Part shown: positions 14,975 to 20,897 of the stretch, one piece after another
Numbering within the stretch: the first letter of the stretch is position 1
Layout: the number at the start of each line of letters is the position of its first letter
From: CAYVQZ01 sp964453435
GTDB lineage: Bacteria > Abyssobacteria > SURF-5
Reading direction: 5' to 3'
NCBI GenBank assembly: GCA_964453435.1
Contig: CAYVQZ010000073.1
Location: forward strand, 1 to 20,897
DNA: 20,897 bases
Position numbers and translations under genes: made by a program
Notes under the pieces: model-generated
The model's database searches: none
What the model was told of the DNA's origin: nothing
What the model saw: the letters and a program-made list of their open reading frames with translations, nothing else

Positions 14975-16468
14975 CTATTTCTTTAATGAAGGAACAGTCC
15001 CCAACAAAGGTCTGTTAATAAATTCCTTCGCCTCTTCGAGGTTTTTCAGCGAATCATCAAGGAAGTCGCACAGCGCCATCAACCCGATCGCCGTGCCTGC
15101 TCCCATAAGTGTTATAATCAACAACAGGCGAAGGCTGTCAGGGGCGACGGGCGTCAAACTTGCGCGCGCATACTCGAGCACATTGAACGATTCGGCGCTC
15201 TTCTCATCACTGGCGAGTTTTTCCTGCAGCCTTACTTCTTCAAGCTTTTGAAGAAACATGTTGTGAATGTTCGCCGTCACCTCATAATTTCGCGTGAGCG
15301 TGAGCAATTGCTGCTCTTGCCCGGGCATGCCGCGAACGGTCTCTTCGTTCTCCTCGATGCGCTTCTTCAAGCTCTCCATCCGCTTTTTGAAGACTTCAAT
15401 GCTAATCTGGGTCTGCTGCTTGTCCTGGACAAGCTGCTGGTGCACCGGATTGATCATCGAGGTCTCGGATCCCACCGTTTCTCCTTGGAGTTCTTCCCGC
15501 TGCTTCTTCAGGTCTTCGAGTTGTCCTTTCATCTCAACGACGGAGGGATGGAGTTCCGTATAGTTGGTGCGCAGGCGCGTAAGCGCAATCTCCATATCCA
15601 CAATCCGCTCATTCAGCACCCTGAGCATCGGGTTGGTTTCTCGCCTGACTTCCGAAACAATAAGCTCATGATGGTTTTTTAACTGCTCATCAATGTACCT
15701 GAGCCTGGCGGTCAGTTCCTTTATCTTCAGCTCACAGGAAAGCAGTTCCGACTTGTCCTGAGTGAGCTGGGTAAGGTTCACATTCATGTTGTTGGGCAAC
15801 TCGGCTATATGCTGCTCTTTGAACTCCTTCAGCCTCGACTCGGCTTCCTCAAGTTTTTGTCGGTAATTTTCGGTTTCGGCCTTGATGAACTCGTAATTGC
15901 GGCTCGCCTGGTTGAGTTCGGCCCGGGTCTTCTCCTCGAGCAGGGTTGCCACCAAAGTGTTAAGAATTTCGGCATTCACGTTCGATAGCGTGCCGCGATA
16001 TGATATCACCAGAAACCGGGGCGGTTTCTGCCTGAATTCTATCCCGTTGTGCAAGACCTTTATCACGAACTCCTTGCGACTTTGCTCGTCCCGAATTTCC
16101 TCCCACGGCTTCGCGAGTCGGAGCGTCTCTTTTAACTTTCGGAAACTATAAATATCACTGTTTTTCACAATCTTGTCATGCCCGACCTTATCGGCCACTT
16201 GCGAAAGAATTTTCCACTTGAGCGCGTTTTGGGAGAATACGGAAAGATGTTCGGTGAGATTGGGCAAACGCTCCCGGTCTCGCTTCAGTGGATTCTCGAT
16301 GCCACCCCGGTCCACCTCGACGATGCAGGCGCTCTGGTAGACCTTGGGCAGAAACGAACTGGCCACGACGAGCAGAATGACGACGAGACCGGCCGGAATC
16401 AGCCCATACCATTTGTATTTCCGAAAGATATCAACATAGCGCTGAATGTCAAAATCTTTTGTTTGCAT
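14975..16468 (-). CDS. Wzz/GumC-like polysaccharide chain-length (co-polymerase) protein
   Basis: This 497-aa inner-membrane protein has the polysaccharide co-polymerase layout. An N-terminal helix spans about residues 17-38 (YGLIPAGLVVILLVVASSF), followed by the Wzz entry region. A long periplasmic coiled coil fills about 190-400 (for example NYRQKLEEAESRLKEFKEQH), and a second membrane helix lies at about 446-467 (LRLLLIITLMGAGTAIGLMALC). The short cytoplasmic tail DDSLKNLEEAKEFINRPLLGTVPSLKK is the usual GNVR-type ending. It has no kinase domain; the kinase is the separate gene at 11786-12577. It is expected to set EPS chain length and connect to the Wza-like exit protein. The start ATG at 16468 has AGGA 8 bases upstream, and lies 34 bp after the export lipoprotein gene. 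Confidence 0.92.
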   Translation of the reverse strand: MQTKDFDIQRYVDIFRKYKWYGLIPAGLVVILLVVASSFLPKVYQSACIVEVDRGGIENPLKRDRERLPNLTEHLSVFSQNALKWKILSQVADKVGHDKIVKNSDIYSFRKLKETLRLAKPWEEIRDEQSRKEFVIKVLHNGIEFRQKPPRFLVISYRGTLSNVNAEILNTLVATLLEEKTRAELNQASRNYEFIKAETENYRQKLEEAESRLKEFKEQHIAELPNNMNVNLTQLTQDKSELLSCELKIKELTARLRYIDEQLKNHHELIVSEVRRETNPMLRVLNERIVDMEIALTRLRTNYTELHPSVVEMKGQLEDLKKQREELQGETVGSETSMINPVHQQLVQDKQQTQISIEVFKKRMESLKKRIEENEETVRGMPGQEQQLLTLTRNYEVTANIHNMFLQKLEEVRLQEKLASDEKSAESFNVLEYARASLTPVAPDSLRLLLIITLMGAGTAIGLMALCDFLDDSLKNLEEAKEFINRPLLGTVPSLKK

Positions 16469-16502
16469 GATTCGTTTCCTGTCTCAAACAGCCGCGCGCC
16501 GA

Positions 16503-17204
16503 CTAAAAATCCTCGAATGCTCGAACGTTCGAAATAGTCTGTCCGACCCCCAATACCGGCAGAAACGGAAACAGCACCTGCTCGACCGCGTATCCCGCCG
16601 CCGCAAACCCCGTCGGCGGCACATAAACGATGTCTCCGGGCTGCAGGTACAAGTCGTTCTGCTTAATCCCTTTCTTGACCACATCCCTCAGGTTCACGTC
16701 GATTACTTGAGGATTCTGAAGGTCCCCCCGAACGATGAGAGCGCGGCCCATCGCCGCCCGCCTGGTGAAGCTCCCCGCTTCCTCCACGGCCTCGAATGCC
16801 GTCATCTCCCCGGTATACGGAAGGGGCCCCTGCGTGAAAACCTCACCAATCACGAATATCTTCTTGCTGTTGAAACCAGTAACTATTACGGTGACCGAAG
16901 GATTTTTCACGTACTTCGAGAACTCGCTCGTCAGCTTGTCGCTGAGCTCCATCGGGCTCATGCCTTCGACAAACACATCGCCAATCAGGGGCAGGGAGAT
17001 TTTGCCGTCCGGACGAATTGTAACCGTTCTGTCCAGTTCGGATTGCGGCAGCACTGCAATCGAAATCTCGTCCGGAGCTTGAAGATGATACGTTTCTTCC
17101 CGTACCACCGGAAACTCGTGGATCGTGCTCCCCTGACGGCTCGATGCACACCCGATGCAAGAGAACAAAAGAACGACTCCTAACAATAGCAATTTCTTCT
17201 TCAT
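16503..17204 (-). CDS. Wza-like polysaccharide export lipoprotein (SLBB)
   Basis: The mature gene encodes 233 aa beginning MKKKLLLLGVVLLFSCIGCASSRQG, a lipoprotein signal with the likely lipidated Cys19 (Cys16 is an alternative). A Poly_export domain follows (YHLQAPDEISIAVLPQSELDRTVTIRPDGKISLPLIGDV), then an SLBB-type beta-grasp segment (KKIFVIGEVFTQGPLPYTGEMTAFEAVEEAG) and a C-terminal QPGDIVYVPP motif. This is the short-form outer-membrane exit component found in exosortase-linked EPS loci. The frame is open to 17396, but the ATG at 17204 is chosen because it starts the signal peptide, has AAGGAG (17218-17213) 8 bases upstream, and lies downstream of the sigma-54 promoter. It is the first gene of the leftward operon. 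Confidence 0.93.
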   Translation of the reverse strand: MKKKLLLLGVVLLFSCIGCASSRQGSTIHEFPVVREETYHLQAPDEISIAVLPQSELDRTVTIRPDGKISLPLIGDVFVEGMSPMELSDKLTSEFSKYVKNPSVTVIVTGFNSKKIFVIGEVFTQGPLPYTGEMTAFEAVEEAGSFTRRAAMGRALIVRGDLQNPQVIDVNLRDVVKKGIKQNDLYLQPGDIVYVPPTGFAAAGYAVEQVLFPFLPVLGVGQTISNVRAFEDF

Positions 17205-17280
17205 GGCGTTTTCTCCTTGCCGGGGGCGGAAATGATTTTCACAATTCGAGGCTTTTGACTTTCTTAACCCTGCTCTTTCT

Positions 17281-17296
17281 GGCAACAACCGTGCCA
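17281..17296 (-). promoter_or_regulatory. Sigma-54 (RpoN) promoter of the EPS operon
   Basis: On the minus strand, 17296 to 17281 reads TGGCACG-GTTG-TTGC-C. This matches the sigma-54 consensus TGGCACG-N4-TTGC(A/T) at every defined base except the last. The GG (-24) and GC (-12) are separated by exactly 10 bases. The predicted transcript start is near 17270, leaving a leader of about 66 nt before the export lipoprotein ATG at 17204. Sigma-54 promoters need an activator of the NtrC type; exosortase/EPS loci commonly encode such a pair (PrsK/PrsR), but none is in this window. Confidence 0.85.
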
Positions 17297-17328
17297 GCGA
17301 AGTTTCGACCTCCACGACTCCCTCTTTC

Positions 17329-17344
17329 TTAATCAATTGATTAA
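17329..17344. promoter_or_regulatory. 16-bp perfect palindrome, possible activator site
   Basis: TTAATCAATTGATTAA is a perfect 16-bp palindrome lying 33 bp upstream of the -24 element, about 60-75 bp upstream of the predicted EPS transcript start. It could be an upstream activator-binding site or another regulator's operator. Being AT-rich it could also arise by chance, and the usual distance for sigma-54 enhancers (80-150 bp) is slightly greater. Confidence 0.4.
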
Positions 17345-17581
17345 TGCGTCTCTTTGAGAACATCAGCTTCGAACTGTTTAAGACCCGACGAAACACAAAG
17401 GCGTCCCAAACAGTGTAAGTGATTCATAATAAGCCCATTAGAGACTGCCTGGTCGTCGCCGTGCTTGAAGGCTCATGCATTTACGGACCGTTCATTAAGA
17501 CCGAAAAGTTGTTCAAACGACGGCTTAGGTATTCGAAAATGTTTTAATCGTCCATAATTGTCTATATTATTCTCCCTTGGC

Positions 17582-17609
17582 TTGAATCAGTAGAAAAACG
17601 TCTTAAAAT
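17582..17609 (+). promoter_or_regulatory. Weak sigma-70-like promoter candidate for the TPR gene
   Basis: TTGAAT (17582-17587) and TAAAAT (17604-17609) are separated by 16 bases and resemble -35 and -10 boxes (4/6 and 5/6 matches). The predicted start near 17616 would give a leader of about 230 nt before the GTG at 17847. The region is AT-rich, so a chance match is quite possible. Confidence 0.3.
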
Positions 17610-17615
17610 ATAAGC

Positions 17616-17637
17616 AATGTTTTAGAAAGCAAACATT
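17616..17637. repeat. 7-bp inverted repeat at the putative TPR-gene transcript start
   Basis: AATGTTT (17616-17622) and AAACATT (17631-17637) are perfect arms around an 8-bp spacer, directly downstream of the candidate -10 box. The position would suit a repressor operator, but the arms are short and AT-rich. Confidence 0.25.
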
Positions 17638-17846
17638 TTGGCCACCATTATCCTATGGGTTTTCACGGGTCTTCTGAAGGTCTCTTGCGCCCCAGACATG
17701 GCTTTCGAAACTACGCCCCACACCTCTGATTCTGGTTGCCGCACCCGCGAACGGCTTCCGCTGAAGGTTCAAAATATTAGGCATATTTCTTGCTCATCCG
17801 AAAATGTTATCTATCTCAAGCCTTCGTGTTAGCGGAGAAAACCATA

Positions 17847-20807
17847 GTGATTCGCTTCAAGAAAAGACACGCCGTCTCGCTCCTCATCCTGTCTGGCTTC
17901 CTCTGCCTCATGGCCGCACTCCTGTTCTCTCGTTTCGACGAAGATAAAGCCAAGGTCCGCCACTACCGGAAAGGCTTAATTTTCAGCCAGAGAGGGCGTC
18001 ATACCGACGCGGTAAAGGAATATAAGAAAGCCTTGGATATCGACCCGAAGATGTCCGAGGCTCATTTCGAGCTGGGAAGGAGCTATGGAAACCTGCATCA
18101 TTATGAAAGAGCGACTCACGCCTTGAACACCGCGATGTCTCTGAATTCCGCTCTCACGCTCGATGCGCTCTCCGAATTGGCCGGCATATACTCTCTCAAT
18201 GAACAACTATCGGTCGCCGAAACCATGTGCGAGAGAATCCTCGCAATCGACCCCGACAACATCAATGCAATGGCTTTTCTCGCCCGACTTGACCGGAAAG
18301 CGGGGAGGAATGACGAAGCCCGGGCCTGGTTCGAACGTGTGCTCGAAACCGATCCCGCACATGTGGAATCTCTTCTTGGACTTTCCGAACTCGCCATGCT
18401 CGCAGGCGATAACAAGGCAGCGGAGGATTCCTTAACGAAAATAATAGCCGAAATCGACCCGGGCAACGTCAGCGCGCGAATGCAACTGGCAAAGATTTAT
18501 CGATTCAGCAATCGAACAGACAAAGCGATAGAAACACTTCAGGAAATGTTGGAAAAGAGTCCCGGTAGCGCCGCTGCCCATGGCGCATTGGCCGAAGCAT
18601 ATTTCTCGAGAGGACTTCTGCAAGAAGCTCGTCGCGAAGCGGAGACATTTCTCAGGGCATCGCCTGGCAATACGGAAGGACAACTTCTGCTCGGCGCCGT
18701 TTCATTGAAACAACGCGATTATGAAACAGCCGTGACACACCTGACCAAAGCCGCAAATTCTCCCGATGCTTCCGCACGAGCCCAGTATCTGCTCGGCCTG
18801 GCGCTGCAAGCACAAAAAATGCCGGCCCAGGCAATGTCCGCGTTCAAAAAAGCGCTTGCCATGGACCCGAGCAACGTCGAGTATCGCTTGGCGCTGGCTT
18901 GGGCGCTTCTTTCCGAAGGCTCCTTCGAGAAGTCTCAACAGGAAGCAATGAGTGTGCTGGCGACGGAACCGGAAAATGAACAGGCAAAACAATTGCTCCT
19001 CCAAGCTGCTGCATTCCAGCGCGCATTCGAGCAGGTAGAGTCGTTGCTCGCCGCCGAGGGAATGTCGGAGGCAAGAATTGGAGAATTCCAGGTCGCCTTG
19101 AAGGCTTTCCGCGCCGGCCAACTCGAAACCGCAGAGGCCCTCTGTCAACAACTGACAAAGAGTATCCCGAATTCACCGTTGCCTTGGAACCTGCTCGGAC
19201 TCGTCCATTTGAAACGCAACGAAATCGAAAAAGCGCTCACATGCTTTCAACACGCCATCCATGCAGACTCGAAATTCGCCGCCTCGTATGTGAACATAGC
19301 CAACATCTACATGGCTATCGGAAGCCATGAGCAGGCGGCCAGAGAATACGGGAGAGCCGCCGACATGGTGCCGAGAGATCAAGCCATACTTATGCGGAGT
19401 GCGCGCGGGCTGGCACAAATGCGATATTTCGATGATGCTGAAGAGATCCTCCGGCAAAAGGCCGAAGAAATGCCCGATCGACTGGGGTTTCGGCTGACGC
19501 TGGCAGAATTATTACTATCCACGAACCGTTATGCGGACGCGCAGAAGGAACTCGAACACATTCTCGCTCTCAATCCCGCTCAGAAGGAAACCACTGTTCT
19601 CCACGCAGAGTGTCTTGCCAGGAAAGGTGACGTAGCAGCAGCGCTCCGAAAATTCGACGAACTCATTGGCAACTACCCGGAAGACACAAACCTTCAGGCG
19701 AAGCGTGCCCTGTGTTGCCTTGCCCTGTGCCAGGACAACTGTGCGGAGGAATGGCGTGCCGTCGCTGCTTTGACACCGGGACAATCAACTGACCTCTCCG
19801 AGCTGGCGCGTTCATTGGTTTTCCAAGAAGGCGAAGAAACCTTGAATGATGCCGAAGAGAGTTTGACAAAACTGCAATCAAATGCGTCAAGCCATATTGC
19901 TCCCGCGCTCATGTTGGCAAATACCCGCGCCCTCCTGAAGGAATATGACGGAATTCAAGACGTCCTGAACCAGGCGACCTCTCTTACAAATGCATTCAAG
20001 CAAAGCTACACACAACTGTTGACGAATGAATCGATAAGCCCCGACATGATTCGCGACCTCAGTTTCGGGGTCGGGCTGGCCCACGTTCAATGGCGTCTGC
20101 CGGCCATTGAGAAACTCGGGAAAATTGCGAAGAACATTCCCCCAAACGCTTCCTTATACGAAATGATAGGCGGCCTCTGGGAAAGAGAGGGCAGGCCCGA
20201 CGAAGCCATTGCCTCATATCAGTTCGCAATCTCTGCCGATGCGCAGTATTGGCCGGCGCACTACAGGCTCGGCATTCTCTCCTTGAATGCCGGAAAGGGC
20301 GCGGAGGCCGAGGTGTACCTCCGCAACGCGCTCAAACACAATCCGGACTCACTCATGATTCTTATCGCAATGGCTCGCGCTTTTGAAATGAATGGGAAAG
20401 ACGACGAAGCAATCGCGGCCTATCAAAAATTGAACGCCCTTCATCCCGACTTGCCAAGCGTGACGAACAATCTGGCCTGGTTGCTTGCCGACAAACCGAG
20501 TGCTCTCAATGAGGCGCTGCAATACGCCAGGTCGGCGGTGGACCTGCAACCATCAAAGGCCGAATTTCGCGATACGTTGGGATGGATTCATTTTCAGTTG
20601 AAGGATTACGAGGAGGCAAGACAACAGCTTGACAAGGCGGTCTTCCTTAACCCGGCAAACCCTTCAATCCGGTATCATCGCGGAATGGCATATTTCATGC
20701 TCGGAGATAAAACCATGGCGCTTGAAGAGTTCAAAAAAGCGGGCGAAACCGCAACGGCTTTTCCCGAAAGACAGCGTAACGAAGATATGCTCCGAAAATT
20801 AACTTGA
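17847..20807 (+). CDS. Large TPR-repeat protein of the EPS/PEP-CTERM (PrsT-like) type
   Basis: This 986-aa protein is built almost wholly of tetratricopeptide repeats, roughly twenty or more units. Examples are HYRKGLIFSQRGRHTDAVKE early on and AEFRDTLGWIHFQLKDYEEA near the end. The N-terminus MIRFKKRHAVSLLILSGFLCLMAALLF is a basic stretch plus a hydrophobic helix, so it is exported or inner-membrane anchored with the TPRs probably in the periplasm. Its size and position match the TPR proteins of exosortase-linked EPS loci, but the expected lipobox is not convincing: GFLC lacks the usual Gly/Ala/Ser before Cys. The frame is open from a TTG at 17790; I chose the GTG at 17847 because GGAG (17834-17837) lies 9 bases upstream and the signal starts there. 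Its role is likely scaffolding of the polymerase/export complex. Confidence 0.87.
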   Translation: MIRFKKRHAVSLLILSGFLCLMAALLFSRFDEDKAKVRHYRKGLIFSQRGRHTDAVKEYKKALDIDPKMSEAHFELGRSYGNLHHYERATHALNTAMSLNSALTLDALSELAGIYSLNEQLSVAETMCERILAIDPDNINAMAFLARLDRKAGRNDEARAWFERVLETDPAHVESLLGLSELAMLAGDNKAAEDSLTKIIAEIDPGNVSARMQLAKIYRFSNRTDKAIETLQEMLEKSPGSAAAHGALAEAYFSRGLLQEARREAETFLRASPGNTEGQLLLGAVSLKQRDYETAVTHLTKAANSPDASARAQYLLGLALQAQKMPAQAMSAFKKALAMDPSNVEYRLALAWALLSEGSFEKSQQEAMSVLATEPENEQAKQLLLQAAAFQRAFEQVESLLAAEGMSEARIGEFQVALKAFRAGQLETAEALCQQLTKSIPNSPLPWNLLGLVHLKRNEIEKALTCFQHAIHADSKFAASYVNIANIYMAIGSHEQAAREYGRAADMVPRDQAILMRSARGLAQMRYFDDAEEILRQKAEEMPDRLGFRLTLAELLLSTNRYADAQKELEHILALNPAQKETTVLHAECLARKGDVAAALRKFDELIGNYPEDTNLQAKRALCCLALCQDNCAEEWRAVAALTPGQSTDLSELARSLVFQEGEETLNDAEESLTKLQSNASSHIAPALMLANTRALLKEYDGIQDVLNQATSLTNAFKQSYTQLLTNESISPDMIRDLSFGVGLAHVQWRLPAIEKLGKIAKNIPPNASLYEMIGGLWEREGRPDEAIASYQFAISADAQYWPAHYRLGILSLNAGKGAEAEVYLRNALKHNPDSLMILIAMARAFEMNGKDDEAIAAYQKLNALHPDLPSVTNNLAWLLADKPSALNEALQYARSAVDLQPSKAEFRDTLGWIHFQLKDYEEARQQLDKAVFLNPANPSIRYHRGMAYFMLGDKTMALEEFKKAGETATAFPERQRNEDMLRKLT

Positions 20808-20854
20808 ACAAATTCGATAGACGATAAGCATTCCAAATCCGGAGAGGGAACGCG

Positions 20855-20897
20855 ATGTGTGGGATAGTGGGCTACATAGGGGATGAGCAGGCGGCGC
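20855..20897 (+). CDS. glmS: Glutamine-fructose-6-phosphate aminotransferase, N-terminal fragment
   Basis: The last 43 bases encode MCGIVGYIGDEQAA and run off the right edge. This is the exact type of start seen in GlmS, with Cys2 as the N-terminal nucleophile of the glutaminase domain; asparagine synthetase-like amidotransferases of EPS loci usually begin MCGIAG. GlmS makes glucosamine-6-phosphate, the first step to UDP-GlcNAc. GGAGAGGG (20841-20848) provides the ribosome-binding site. It starts 47 bp after the TPR gene in the same direction, with no terminator visible between them. Only 14 residues are available, so the assignment rests on this signature. Confidence 0.8.
   Translation, partial: MCGIVGYIGDEQAA

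Larger units (their letters stand above)
17205..17846. other. Divergent control region between EPS operon and TPR gene
   Basis: This 642-bp region separates the leftward EPS operon from the rightward TPR gene and contains no credible coding sequence. It holds a sigma-54 promoter facing the EPS operon (17281-17296), a 16-bp palindrome (17329-17344), a weak sigma-70-like promoter facing the TPR gene (17582-17609) and an inverted repeat just past it (17616-17637). AT content rises in the middle part (about 17500-17640). AATGTTTTA occurs at both 17538-17546 and 17616-17624, which may be chance. Confidence 0.7.

Noticed and set aside
16446..17183. 245-codon open frame on the plus strand
   Set aside because: Antisense to the export lipoprotein gene, which has a signal peptide and SLBB features; the plus-strand product shows no family motif.
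17205..17396. Upstream extension of the export lipoprotein reading frame (64 codons)
   Set aside because: It would bury the lipoprotein signal and contains the sigma-54 promoter, so it is leader and promoter DNA, not coding.
17450..17465. Possible second sigma-54 site on the plus strand (TGG...TGCT)
   Set aside because: Only the GG and GC pairs at the right spacing match; the CAC of the -24 box is absent, and the TPR start is about 380 bp away.
17638..17832. 64-codon open frame in the divergent control region
   Set aside because: It starts at TTG without a ribosome-binding site, has no motif, and lies in the probable leader of the TPR gene.
1..20897. CRISPR arrays, tRNA or rRNA genes, insertion sequences, attachment sites
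   Set aside because: No regularly spaced repeats, cloverleaf-like sequences, rRNA segments, transposase or integrase genes were recognised on reading.

Overview
The window looks like part of an exopolysaccharide (EPS) assembly and export locus from a Gram-negative bacterium, most likely from an uncultivated lineage. The gene set matches the loci known to accompany exosortase XrtA/EpsH (PEP-CTERM systems): a Wza-like export lipoprotein, a Wzz/GumC-like chain-length protein, an ExeA-like AAA ATPase, a separate BY-kinase-type tyrosine kinase, a NodB deacetylase, FemAB-like transferases and a large TPR protein. No exosortase, no PEP-CTERM substrate and no glycosyltransferase lies in the window, so the link to PEP-CTERM sorting is an inference. 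The sequence does not fix the phylum. Outer-membrane export genes, sigma-54 use and a dispersed 'CATCTGTGGCT'-type intergenic repeat would fit groups such as Desulfobacterota, Hydrogenedentota, Omnitrophota or Lentisphaerota.

Layout. Almost everything reads leftward (minus strand) from a divergent control region at about 17205-17846. In transcription order: export lipoprotein (17204), chain-length/co-polymerase (16468), 735-aa ATPase fusion (14886), tyrosine kinase (12577), 70-aa HTH protein (11743), FemAB/GNAT-like transferase (11458), radical SAM/SPASM protein (10340), GNAT acetyltransferase (9139), DUF362 protein (8426), polysaccharide deacetylase (7224), FemAB-like transferase (about 6167 or 6209) and a NusG/RfaH-like factor (about 5078). 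Gaps are short throughout, and two junctions are ATGA stop/start overlaps. After a 127-bp gap comes an alkaline-phosphatase-superfamily protein (4309). After a 324-bp repeat-bearing gap come a DegT-type aminotransferase (2335) and a Wzx-like flippase (1082) that runs off the left edge. To the right, a 986-aa TPR protein (17847-20807) and the first 14 codons of glmS (20855 onward) read rightward.

How the genes fit together (inference from families). GlmS feeds amino-sugar precursors, the DegT enzyme could make an amino sugar, and the flippase moves lipid-linked units across the inner membrane. The chain-length protein, tyrosine kinase and ATPase control polymer length and export, and the Wza-like lipoprotein supplies the outer-membrane exit. 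The deacetylase, two FemAB-like enzymes, GNAT enzyme and phosphatase-like protein could decorate the polymer. The NusG paralog probably helps RNA polymerase through the long operon.

The most notable observations are these: a near-perfect sigma-54 promoter (TGGCACG-N4-TTGC) 66-77 bp upstream of the first EPS gene, with a 16-bp perfect palindrome just upstream; an ATPase that carries a disordered linker, two copies of a small beta-type domain and TPRs; and a compact accessory block (HTH, FemAB-like, radical SAM, GNAT, DUF362) inserted into the EPS operon.
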